Assembly (NCBI RefSeq): GCF_028769735.1
Contig: NC_088171.1
Span: 127,490,533 to 127,554,532 of the forward strand
Direction: 5' to 3'
Length of the DNA stretch: 64,000 nt
Source of the DNA: Zonotrichia leucophrys gambelii
Lineage: Eukaryota > Chordata > Aves > Passeriformes > Passerellidae
In this document: positions 21,201-33,222 of the stretch, one piece after another
Position numbering within the stretch: the first letter of the stretch is position 1
Layout: each line of letters opens with the position of its first letter
The notes under the pieces: model-generated
Told to the model about the DNA's origin: nothing
The model's input: only the letters and a program-made list of their open reading frames with translations
Database searches by the model: none
Made by a program: the position numbers and the translations under genes

Positions 21201-24200
21201 CTCTTTTAGACCTTTTTTCTATAATAAAATTGCTAAAAATTTATTAACTACTTCATAGTTGTTAGATAGATCTATGTACTTGTTTATTTGGGTTGATTAA
21301 TGCCTTTTCAGTATTCTACAACATGCCAACTCATGGTTCATACAAGTTTTTGAATAAAATAATGTAGGAATATGTGATACGGATCTGTGGTATATGCAGC
21401 AATAAATCAAAGGCATTTTGTGAACAGTCTTTCCAGTTGCTAAATAATTCTTAGTGTTTTTCACATGTGTACACAAAATATGTACTCTGCACAGCATTTT
21501 TGCTATTAATGCACTTTAATGTTGGGGATCCAACTGTTTCTCTGTGAAGTGTCCTAAAAATCACCCCTGCAAATTCAGACTACTCAAACTCTCACCAAAA
21601 CCAGCTTTAGTGTTACATTATTGAGATGATTTCCTAGCTTCTATAATTTTTCCTTGTTTACTGATCAAAGGAGACTGCCAAAAGATATTTGACCTTTAAT
21701 TTTAACTACCCACTGCATATGATAAGCCTGCAATAAATGGAAAACCTATTTTCCTGTATGAAAATTAGACCAATATAGGGGACAAACCAGCTCTGTTACC
21801 ACTTTTACTATTACCTTTGTGTTCAGCTTAGAATATGGAGCCTTCTCAGTTTTTAGCTCACTGAAAAAAAGGCAAAGTGAAGAAACTGCAGTGATATTTT
21901 CCGAAAGGAATGCAATAGAAAAATACTCATCTTAATGGCTCTAGCCAAATTAAACCCCTGCATTTAGAGATATAAGCTCTCTGACCAGAAACAGGGAAGA
22001 AAATACTCCTTAGGAATATAGCTCTTGCTCCTTCATGTGAGTCAACCTGCCTGAGCTTCGGGTCTGACTTCAGCTTAGTCATATGCTGACAGCTGACAGT
22101 GTATTCATCTGAATAGATGATTTTATGGTTAAAACTGTCAGGCATTATATAGCTGATAAAGAGGAAAAGAAAAATGTGAAAGGAACTCGCCAGTCCTAGG
22201 GGAGAGAACTCCTAAACCTGGCATCTCAGTGTGAGTGTCAGGAGTTGGTCTTTCCCTTGCTACAGTACAACTATTACTAACATCACCGTCTTATGGCAGC
22301 AGCTCTCAAATTCACACTGCAAAACCCTTCTCAGCTGAACCCCAAATAAAGCACAATGTTTCTGAAGTGTAAGGAGTGCAATGAACAGATTTTGACCTCT
22401 TGTTTTTAACAGTGTTGCATGCTTGCATTTTACTAGTTTGAGGATATTTATGTGTTTCCTCCAATTAAATGTCTACACGTAACACTCAACAGAGTTCTAA
22501 TAGGTAAAGAGGCAAAATAGATTAGTGCTCCGAAAATATTCACAGGAAAATAATGTGGTAATTTTATTTGCCATTTTCCCCCCTGATAGAGCTGTCACAG
22601 CTTATTTACCACAGGGGGAGACAGTTAAACCCATATCCTTAGAAGTTCTATGCATTTAAGAGGCTTATATATCTCTTCTGGGACCCTCGTTCAAATCCTG
22701 GGCTAATCAGAATGAATACATATCTTTCTATTAGATGGCTCTAAAAAGTCTTAGGTGATATCAGCTCCTGGTGGACGACAGTCCACAGCGTAAAACTATT
22801 AAATGTTTGGCACAAATGGCAATACTTACGAAATGAAGCTGAAAACTGTAATATCCTCCCACATCACAAGAAGTTAAGTCTGCTGCTCAGAGGTTGAAAT
22901 TAAAGCCTGCCACAAATGCTAAACCTGTTCTATTTCCTTAATTCAGCATAAACTCAAACAAGGAAGTCGAAGGAGTTGTTTCCCAAGTTTAGTGATTTCT
23001 TCCCTTTTCCCCCCTCCTCTTTTCTTTGTAAATTCTACTGTTTTGAATTGAGTGCTACACCTTTTTTACATTTGAATTAGGTCTCAGTGGAGTGTTATTT
23101 TAGAATTCACGAAGCTTTCAGAGAGAAAATGATAAACAGCTTGAAAAAACCAGATAAACCCTTGCCGACATTGCCCACGTTGCATTCCCACCACCACTGC
23201 AAAGGAACTAAAACTTACTGTCAGAGCACACTCATCTCCCTTTTTACTTTTTACAGGACCACTGAATGGGCACTCTCCATAGAGCTTCCCAGGAGACGTT
23301 CCCAGGTGACGCCCACTGCTCTCCCCAGCTTTTGTGGATGCACCAGGTTTCACAGAAAGAGAAAATGCACCACTGAAACCAACTACTCTGAAGCAGGGCT
23401 TTGGATACACACATTCCTACAATCCCTGCTTCCATAACAGCACAGCTGTAAGGTGACCTTTTGTAGCCTTACAAACACAATCATGCCTGTGGATTGTCTT
23501 TTCAGAGTTATTTTGTGAGGCTGGAGTGTATGAAAAAAGGAGGTGATTAAATGAGACAATAGATATGCTTTAATGGCACCTCTTTCTTGCAGGAAAAGCA
23601 GAGTACACTTCATCTTATCAATGGATTTTCTACTGTCTTGCACCTGCTACTGTAGGGCTCATTTCTTGCCCCTGGGCAAATGCAGAGTGAATGGCAAAGG
23701 CACCTGAGCAGGAGGAAGGATTAGATAGAAGGAGCTGTAGTGATAGGCTGAATTTGTAAAGGAAAGCTACACAAGAAATATAACAAGAAATAGGGAAGTT
23801 TTAGAACAGTAAAATCAAAGTAAGAAACATTGGTTGTGAGACCTGCCTGCTTATCCAATACAGGGGCCAAGCTCCAGAAAAGGCTCACGGCTTTGTGAGA
23901 AACAAAAGCCAGCTTTTAGAATGAACAGAAGCCGGAGCATTTCATTATCTGCACTGTAACCCAGAGAAAACAGATGCTATTATCGTGAGTTATCTCGGGT
24001 CTTTACTCGTGTTAACGTTCAGCTCACAGGCTGAAGTTCAGGAACTTAAGTTCACCTCAGCTGTAACGACCATGGAAGGAAAGTGGCACTTCCTGATTCC
24101 AAAAAGTCTCGCTCCCACTGAAGCCATTAGAATGTTCTACACTGGCTGCAGTGGAAACAAGGCTCTGTGACAAATCTGTGTCTCTCTTACTAAACAAGAA

Positions 24201-26535
24201 ACTAAATAAAAGTAGATTTGCATGTTTAGTATGTTTTAAAATGTAAACACCTTAGAAGCTATAATAAGCATTATAAAAAGTTCCTCATTAAAAAAACCCA
24301 CCACCACCCACACACAAAACCCCATACCAATATCCCAGATTTCCTCGAAAGGAGTTAAATCCCAGTTCTGCTTTTTTAAATTAGAAGCTAGAAGTAAATT
24401 GACTGAAAATTTTCAGTGATCAAAAGCATTTCCACCTTCCAAGCTACACATGGTGTCCAAGGTAAACCAGAATTGTAAGCCAACATCAGTCTCCCAGTTA
24501 TTTCATCTAGTAAGAGACTGTTAACAGCAGAAAGGAAAGACTGAGTTACTTCTGGTTACAATGGAACTTGAAAAACAAAAAATGAATGAGCAAATTGTGA
24601 AGATTCTGGCTGTACACGCTAACACAAATTAACAACTGAGAAGGATTCTGCACTTAATGACTTCTTCCAAAACAGGCTTAATAGAAAATGCCAGTTTACT
24701 GAGCATCATACAGGTGCATAGGAGCTACCATTGTGCCTGCTTGGTCAGCATGATTTCTAAATGGCCAGGAAAAAAGTGACTGTATACCCAAAGGCAAGCT
24801 GTCAAAATTCAGTTTGCAGCTGATAAACTGATTACAAAGCTGCTTAAGACTTTGCTTGTAAACAAAAGCATTTATCAACTAATAATTTGCAATAAACTGA
24901 TGTAACTCCCAGCTGAGCCCCAAACTGTAATTGTCTTTACCATCTGCCTATTAAAATACCATTCTTCATCACCAAGCAGGAGCAGAAGGGAGAGAATCTC
25001 CAACAACTACATAACTTGCATGCTTATAAATAATCTGTGAGCATTTCACACATTCATTATGATTGCCAGGTTTTGTATACTTCATTTTCTCTTTTTAAGA
25101 AGCAAAGAGGTGCAGTAAAGTGGCAGAAAAGAAATTAATAAATATCGCCTGGTGCAAGAAAAAATTATGTAAATTCATCATACTCTGCAGTTTCCTAATT
25201 TTTTTCTCTTTTTGCTACTCCATAGGAATATCATGATGTAAGCCCCCTCAAGCACAACTTTACAGATTAAACTCTCAATTTCTTTTCAACTTGTCAGTTT
25301 TCATTACCTTTCTTTCTTATGTATTCAGTTCTTACAGCTGCTTCAATGGGAAGCCAGTTAAAGCATACTGGCTCCCTAGGGGGAGTCTGCCAGGGTCTGA
25401 GGCATTCTGCAGGCTCCCTGGACTTCTACAGGTCACCCTTAAGAGCATTTTGCCTATCTTGTTGAGAGGATGTCTGAAAATTAAGTGAATTTACATGCTT
25501 TTATTTTCTAACTACTGACGGCCTTAGTCCTGAGAATGGAGGTAGTGTTTAGACAAAGTTCAAAATTAACAAATACAGATGCTCTAAAGCTGATACATCC
25601 CAAGGGAAGAATCACTTTGTTAAATGTCTAAAATATTCAAGTATGAGGGGAGAAAACAGAACTGATACTGCACAGAGAATGGCAGCCCCTCAAGATGTGT
25701 CTGCATGAAAAATTGAATTTAACAGAGAATTGCACTATGATTTAGTGCAATGCACTTGACCAAATATTTCTGCAATCTGCATTCTCAGCCACTCACTGGT
25801 CTGAATGCAAGGCTGTGACCAGAGACCGGTGATCAGCTTACCTCTTCAGAAATAACTGTACAAAATGCACAGATGCTTTAAATGCAACTTGGTTCCTCAC
25901 TGACTCTCCAGATTCAGAACAAAATGATCTACTTAGCTGAAGGAAGGCTTTTTATGGGTAAGAAAAACATGTCATCACTGGCACAAAGCTGGGCATATAA
26001 AAGCAAAAAGAGGAAGGTTCCTCCTTCTAATTGCATTGAAATGCAAGAAATTAGACATGGTCCTGTCCCCCATGTTCACAGAAGAAGTCTCATTTCCCTT
26101 ACTGATAATCTTTGCATACCTTGTAACACCTTTGTCTGATCCAGTGTTACCACTAGTGTTGCCTTCATCACCCCACTCCCTAGAACTGCAAAAAGAAATC
26201 AAACCACCTTTGGGTTTGATTGGGACGTACGGCTTTGTTGTTAAGATACATTCCACTAAAGACAATTATGCTTGTAAACTAAGGTAATTTTACATGTATA
26301 GAAATACATGAACTTGTGAATATGCTGACTGAACCAGGACTTCATACCTCAGTTTCTACCCACAGTACTGGGACAGAACCCAAATGAGGTGGAACAGAGG
26401 GAAAAAGTGAAAAACAGTGTGTATACGAAATTTCTTTAATTTTGCAAAGAAAATTTTTTGTTGAACACTAAAACATAGTGATGAAAACCACCTTTCAAAC
26501 CTCTGTTGTTCGAACTCATCATATAAACTATTTAA
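18251..26535. other. Intron 5 segment, no gene or repeat recognised
   Basis: AT-rich unique-looking sequence. No open frame exceeds about 116 codons, and none resembles a protein I know. There are short C/A-rich stretches (about 24291-24325) and homopolymer runs. No CR1 tail, tRNA or other RNA gene was seen. Confidence 0.6.
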
Positions 26536-26714
26536 TCATAGAATGGCTTGGGTTGGAAGGGACCTTAAAGATCATCTAATTCCAATCCCCCTGCCATAGA
26601 CAAGAATGCTCAGAGTCCCATCCAGCCTGGCCTTGAGTGTTTCCAGGGATGGGGCACCCACAAAGTGTCTGGGCAGCATGTGCCAATGCCTCACTGCCTC
26701 ACAGCGAAGAATTA
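26536..26714 (-). mobile_element. CR1 3'-end fragment
   Basis: A 179-bp piece of CR1 in minus orientation. It begins with the terminal 8-mer ATTCTATG (26537-26544 on the minus strand) followed by the usual GGTTGGAAGGGACCTT block, read on the plus strand. It runs through the AGGGATGGGGCACCCAC and AGTGAAGAATT-type blocks and stops abruptly at about 26714. It is too short to code. Confidence 0.93.
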
Positions 26715-26815
26715 CACACATTAAGTAACTCGGTCAGCTGAGATCCTTAGCATGATAATGCTGCGCTAAGCTATAAAGTTCGAAGAGTCACCGTTTCAAA
26801 AAGACTTGTGTGGCA

Positions 26816-26821
26816 CTTACT
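26816..26821 (-). promoter_or_regulatory. Candidate 5' splice site next to the CpG island
   Basis: The minus strand reads AAA|GTAAGT, with five or six bases beyond the exon edge matching the donor consensus. It lies 70-330 bp downstream (minus strand) of the CpG island. A first exon of about 26822-27150 would be spliced here. In the frame needed by exon 6 (phase 1) there is a TAA immediately before the donor, so such an exon would be non-coding with respect to FOG2. Confidence 0.3.
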
Positions 26822-26889
26822 TTTTTAAAAAAGTTAGGAAGAAAAAGAGAAAATAGTGGAAAACACTGAGCTGGAGTTGAAAATTTCTT

Positions 26890-27165
26890 TTGGTCACGGC
26901 GCCAAGAGCCGCAGTCGTGCGGATTCTCAGGAGCGGCCGGCGGTGTTGGCGGCGCTCGGCGCGGCCCGCAGGGGTCGCTGTGGCGCCGCGGGCGGGCCCG
27001 GCGTTGATTTGATTTTCCGCCAGGCCGCGCAGGCCCCGCGCTGATAACGGCGGCGCTGATTGAGCCCGCTGCCGACACCGCGCCGGGTGCGCCTGTCACG
27101 ACAGAGAGCGCGGCTGCCGCTCCCGCGGCGGAGATGGGTCCCCTCACGGGCGGGCGGTACCGCAG
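26890..27165. promoter_or_regulatory. CpG island in ZFPM2 intron 5 (possible alternative promoter)
   Basis: This stretch is packed with CpG dinucleotides (dozens by eye; GGCGGCGCTCGGCGCGGCCC and similar) inside AT-rich intron, so it is probably unmethylated in the germ line. It contains a TGATAA site at 27042-27047, GC boxes of GGGCGGG type and no clear TATA box. Such islands normally mark promoters. On the minus strand a near-consensus splice donor follows at 26821/26816. On the plus strand an ATG in good context (27134) is followed by a CAG|GTGATA donor-like site at 27164-27165. The direction of transcription cannot be decided from sequence. Confidence 0.6.
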
Positions 27166-27620
27166 GTGATATTTTCAATAAACTGCAGGATTGACGCGCA
27201 AAGAGAACAATATCGATTACAATGCTGTCAGCTCACTTCAGGAGCTGTTTAGGGAATACTTCCCCTCTCCCGGGCACCATCCCTCCCTGCTCCGGCAATA
27301 CCCAGCGGGGCACTGCCCTGCGCCCCCACCCCGCGGCTGGGCTCCCTGTGCCCCGCCGCTGCCACCAAAACTTTGGGACAAGGAGCCCAGGCTGTGATGG
27401 CACATCCGCACGAAGGCGGCTGTTGCCACCTCCGCAGCCGGGCAGGCTGCTGTGGATGCCGAAGCCCTCGGGAGGGTCAGATTTTGAGCACACCGAAGCT
27501 GTGACACAGCTGTGTCGGACTGTGCCACCCCCTCCTCTGGCCTGGCACCCCGGATCTGCAGCCAGAGGGCAAAGGCAGCACGGGGCCATGTCTCTCTGCC
27601 CCTGCCTGTGAGGTGTTCAT
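27166..27620. other. GC-rich shore of the CpG island
   Basis: GC-rich but less CpG-dense sequence continuing from the island. Open frames of 118-133 codons occur on both strands in different frames, as expected in stop-poor GC-rich DNA. None looks like a known protein. Confidence 0.5.
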
Positions 27621-30600
27621 GGAAATCACCTGTGCTCACCTACAACCACACAGGTCCTTACTTCTACCTAAATCATTTCCCTGCAAAACTGGAGAGTGAA
27701 AAGATGCAGCCGGGGCTGGAAACTATCCAACATCAGACGCTTCATAATATTTCTGTTGCTGAGCAAAACCAGCATTCCAGGGTGCGTGACTCCCATGGAA
27801 ACACGTGGGAATCCTGATGTTAAAAGTTTGTGGAAACCTTTGAACACTTATCTCTGTCTCATGAGAGTAATGAAGAAATTTGATGTCAAGCATGCAGTGA
27901 TCCCTGAAGAACTATCTGGCTTTTGGAGGAGAAGGGATTACACACCGAGGTGAAATTCTGCTAGCCCTGTAGTGCTGGCATGAACCCCTGTGTCCTGGCT
28001 GGCCCCTTAGAACTGCACAAAATCTTAAGAGGAATGGTATGAGGCTACTCTTAAGTAAAGGGGTCGCAGAGATTAAAGAAAAGTTCTATTAAATGTTTGG
28101 GATGCTCCCGGGAATAGAAATTTTTACAAAGCAGAATGAAAGAACTGGCAGCAATTACCTATCAAGCCTCCGCGTCTGCTTGGAAATCTACCCTGCTGAT
28201 AATGCTGTTCTCATGGCCACCCCTCCCCACTCCCCCATGAACCCATCGCTGCACTCCTCTGGCCAGTCCTATTGGACACTAAATGTTATCTACTACCTCT
28301 CTTCCTTTCTAACCAGGACAAAGTATAATGAACAACTTGGAACTCTCTGGGGTATGGGAACGGAATGCAATCTGGCACCATGGAAAAATGCAGTTCATCA
28401 TTGCCTAACCTGCGTATGACTGAGACCCAAACACAGTCTCTTGAACGCCAGCCAGTTTACAAGCAGTGAACCTCACAATATCCACAACCTGCTGGAGATG
28501 CTTCACTGTCTCATATCTTTTTGTTTTGCTAAAAGTTAGCACTCACATGGACAGCCATCTGCATCTATAACTCAGAATCACTAAAATGCTCCATTACTCT
28601 CTCCCTTAATGTGTTTCTTCTTGGTTCTGAGCAGATGATCCTATACTATCCTATCTCAAAAAATGTGTCCTCATACTTCTTTATTAAGACACCGGAAAAA
28701 TCAATGCTCTCTATGCCCTGGAAGTGGAAACAGGATTTAGTGTCTATCTTCATAATGGAAAATATTGCCCATGTGTAGGAGAGACAGTTTAGACCCATTT
28801 CCCCAGTCCATGGAAATACTGCTTGATATAACAATATAAAATGCCTTTCAGTGCAGCTTCTTATTCTGTACTTAGGTCTTTTTTAGGTAGGGGTTTCTCA
28901 GTTGGTAACTTCTTCCTATTTAATTCTCTTTTCTCATTTTCTTTCCCATCTACTTGCAGCCCTGTACTCCACCCCACATTCTCAGTTTTCATTAAATACA
29001 AACTGATAAAGTAGTAACTGATAATTGCCAAGCTATAAGCCAGTCAGGTAACATATACACTGTAGCACATATGCACATGTGCAACTATCTGACTTGCTGG
29101 CCATTACAAGAATTCTCTCAAGCCCTTACTGTGATCAGTCTGTTGGGATGATATTCCCCTAAACAGATAGTTATTTTTAAAGTTGGAGAGTTTGTTATAA
29201 GGATACACTGCAGCTGGTCCAAGCACATGACTTAATGGCACTACCAGAGATGAGCAAACTGTGTCTGAGATACTGTGCCTTGCATCCTTCAGTTATCAGT
29301 TCAGGATAGTTCTACACAAGTCATCTCTCTGAATCTGAATTAACATTTTCTCTCGCTGCTCATTTACCTGTTCATGGTACTATTAGCTGAATTAACCGCA
29401 CAGACAGGTGAAGAGTGGATAATGCTGGAGAAATGGAAATAGCTGTAGCTGTAACTATTTTCTTTTTAAAGCTTCATCTGGCTGGTTTTGACAGGTCATT
29501 CAAGACTATTCAGTTTCTTGGTCTGAAGTCCCCTGTGTATAACTGCATGCCTTTTAAATATTACTCAGATATCTAATCTATATCTAATAAATAGATCCAG
29601 CTGCCTGGAAATGGAAGTGATATATAAGACAATTAAGATAATATATTTGAGTGCAAATTTAAAGGAAAGAGTTGACAGTACCACAAAGAAGCTGCAGCAT
29701 GAACAACCTATTGCCTAAGTCTTTGCAGAAAAAAAGATATAAAATGAACAAACACCAACTTCTTGGGGAAAGCAAACACAGCATTTTGAGGGGAAGACAA
29801 AAGAGACTAGAAAAGAAAAGTATGGAAAATTTAACAGGTAAGAAAGAGAGGCTTAAATATACTATATGATAATAAAATGATCAACTGAGGATTTAAAAGG
29901 GCATAGCTGGGCATATTTTAAGTGAGCTAAATTATCTCTCAATAGACTTTTGCAGATGCTAAAAAGGAGAATATGAGAAGAAATCCAGGCAGCCTTCACT
30001 GGGCAAAAATTAAGAAATCTACTCCTGATCTTGCTCTGACTTCTGATGTCCAATCACTCACCTATCTGGGAGAGTTTCAGATGTGTCCACTGATGGGCAT
30101 ATGTGCACCTGCAGAGCAGCTCTCAGCTGTCCTGCTACAGGCAATGGCAAAGAGCTGCTCTGAGAGGGCTCTCAAAGCACATTTCTAAAAGCTAATTAAT
30201 ATAAAGAATATGAAAGCTATTACCTGAAAAAAACACCAAGCCCCTTTCTGTATTCTTTCATTATTAATTATTATTAATAATTAAATAGCCTTGGTTTACA
30301 TATTCAAGGCACCTCCACACAGGTTCCTGCCCCAAGGAGTTTGCCATGGAAAGGTCAGATTTCAAGAACCTTTATTTATAATAAGTACTTAATCTGCAAG
30401 TGGCCATCAACTATTTACATAAATAACACCGTTTTGTGTCAGTCTTGTGTGTAGACTTTGGCCTCCAAACTGACAGGAGATGACAAAGAAAAAACAGGAG
30501 ACACATTACAGAAATGACCTGGGAAATGGCAATGAAAATGGATAAACAGCTATGTGTGGGGTAGATTAAGCAATATGCCTGCTAGTGGGTGCAGATCTCA

Positions 30601-32638
30601 TTAATTCCTTTGTGAGTACATGTACAATCCTTAGCTACAGCACGTTTAATTTTTAGTGGATTGATCTGTGTATCTGAAAGAGCAATGTCCAGAAATAGGC
30701 TGGGGTAGTGGATAATTCCTGGAGGCCAGCTGAAAGGTACGAGGTTTGATGAGGGATTTGAAGGAGGAGCTGCAAATACTCTCATCCGCATAATTGTCTA
30801 CTTTTTCCCCAATGTAAATCATTATATTTCTTGCCCCAATTTTTTATCGAAATCACTTCCAACTTATTTCAGTCTGTCACAATAATATTTTCATATGAGG
30901 AGTGTTGTAACCTAATTCCTTCATTTGAATAATACATTCATTTTTAATTACTGCAACTTGATCTCAGATTATTCAAATAACTGTTTCATTTTTTATGCTT
31001 ACCCTGACCCCAGTGTATTTATAGGCTTTTATCCTTACCTGATACCAGTGTAATGTAATTATAGATTGTATTTTAATCATCTACTATATCCTAGTGAGTT
31101 TGTTTAAATCACTCCAATCCAGAGTCTTTTATTTCTATGCCTTTTAAAATTCTACAATGGCATTCTCATTGCATAAAAGCAATATTTTTGTAGTTTACTA
31201 CAATGAATGAACATTTTGCATGCATTGCTGGCCATGTTTCTAATTTAAATTTTAAAAAGTTGCTATAGAGAACTCTATGTAAAATGAAATCCTGACTTGT
31301 AAACAGGCATGGGACAGCTCATCACTTGAAATCTTTGTTCATAGCTCCTATTTGGTCTCTAATATAAGTTTACAAGAAATGCAGCACAAAAAGAAATCAA
31401 ATTTTTATTCTACTGAAAACAAAAGTATACCTTGAACTAAGAATTGACAAAATATTTATCTTTTCTGCTCACAGGCACCAAATGTTTCCAAGATATTTTA
31501 CCTGTATTATAAAGAATTCCACATTGTATCCAGAAGTTAAATAGTTCATGTGGGCCACGTCATCAGTAGTCCTGGCCACATTTTGATTCCTAGGGCTACC
31601 AGTTCTCTTTAAGAAAGTTTTAAGTCTTGGAAGCTTTTTGTATTCTGAGATTATTCAGTTTTGCTTAGTAATAAATTAAAAAGCAATAATTATTATGTTT
31701 CTTTCCCACTCCTTAGTGCTGATTGAGGAGTTCCCCTTTCCCTATCTTTTGTGTTGCTTCAAGATTCAGGTGTGGAACAGGGTCAGAAATCAGATAGGTG
31801 AAGCTACTCACGTTTACACATCTGCCTAAGAACCAGTACCTTTCTGGCTGTCAAATCGATTTCTACTGAGATAATCGCCACTGCTCTAGTCAAACTATGC
31901 CCTTTTTTTGAGCAGCCTTTTTTCCTGTGATGACATCTAGCAGCAGACCTTAGAGTGTCCTTACAACATGCTCAGTTGCAGTGTATGCATTTTTCTACAG
32001 AGTGATGTAATGCCCAAAGAGAATTCTGAACTAAACATTCATCCCAGCAGTGTGGTGCAACCATCAGTACTGTTCCCAAAGTTGAGCCTGTGTCTAAAGT
32101 AGATTGCATAGGTGGAAAAAAAGTCAAAAGAACAAAAAAAACCCCATGAAGGCTATTATTAAATCCCATGTTTTGTGGCCCCTTACTGCCATGTCATGTT
32201 AGGGAAAGGGGACAAAAATGTGTGCTGCTAAAACTACTGCAATTTGTGTTTTCCACATCCTTCTTTCTCAAATGTGTAACTAATTTTTGACTTCAAGTAC
32301 TTTTATCTTCTGTTTCTTTCTATTCTCCATGTGTGTCCATCCCCTGCTGTTTCCTTTATGAAATGTCACTTTTAAATCTGATCCCTCCTAGTTTCTAGGA
32401 AATAAGGGTCTAAAAGGCATTGAAACATGATCCAGACTGATGTCTGTTGAAAGCACAGGTAAGAAATGGGCATTAGCTACTTAAAAGTATAAATAAAGTG
32501 TCATTTTTAACTCCTACCGCCTTTAACAGATTATTTCTTCTCCGTAACACTTAAGAACTGTCCAACGCGTCACTTGTGACAAAAGAATTGTGACTAGTAC
32601 CTTGAATCTAATGAACAGAAACACTGTCCCATAATAGT

Positions 32639-32672
32639 AAAAAAAAAAAAAAAAAGAAAGAAAAGTAAATAA
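32639..32672. repeat. Poly(A)/GAAA low-complexity tract
   Basis: Seventeen A residues followed by GAAAGAAAAG. No retroposed gene sequence was recognised on its 5' side, so it is probably a simple repeat. Confidence 0.9.
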
Positions 32673-33207
32673 GAACAGGGAATATGGGTTTATTGAATAT
32701 AATCAGTGAGTAAAATGAATTACTCTGCTTTTCCAAGATCCAGACAGAGAAGCATGTTTCCCTCTGGGATTTCTACTACCATTTGGTCTAATATTCATTT
32801 TGCCTATAATAATACAAGCTTCATTAAAGTAGTAAAACAGCAATTGTCTCCTTGAGATCAAAGGACATCTGTTAAATAAAAGCAGACGGATCTCTAGAAT
32901 GAAATAGTAGGAAAAGTTTGAACTAAATTTTATGGTGAATCAAAATGTAAATTGTAATTTCACAAGGAAGAGACAGAGCACAAAATTAACTTTGTAAAGA
33001 CATGGAAAGTGGATATGTTGATCTTAGAAATGCCACTGATAGATAAGTATTTAGTATCTGTTCACATTTTTTACTATAATACTTCATGATGAGAAATTAT
33101 GCTCGACTAAGCACACTGGTCTTAAAGAATTACCATTAAACAAGAAACATTGCTTATCAGATAAATTATCTGACTGACCTAGCTTCTACTTAACTGTTCT
33201 TTTATTT

Positions 33208-33222
33208 AAAAAAAAAAAAAAA
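33208..33222. repeat. Poly(A) run
   Basis: Fifteen consecutive A residues in AT-rich intron, with no identifiable retroposed sequence attached. Confidence 0.9.

Noticed and set aside
26788..27147. 119-codon minus-strand frame in the CpG island as a new FOG2 N-terminus
   Set aside because: It reaches the candidate donor in phase 0, whereas exon 6 needs phase 1, so splicing would leave the FOG2 frame.
32639..32672. Poly(A) tract as the tail of a processed pseudogene
   Set aside because: No retroposed coding sequence was recognised on either side.
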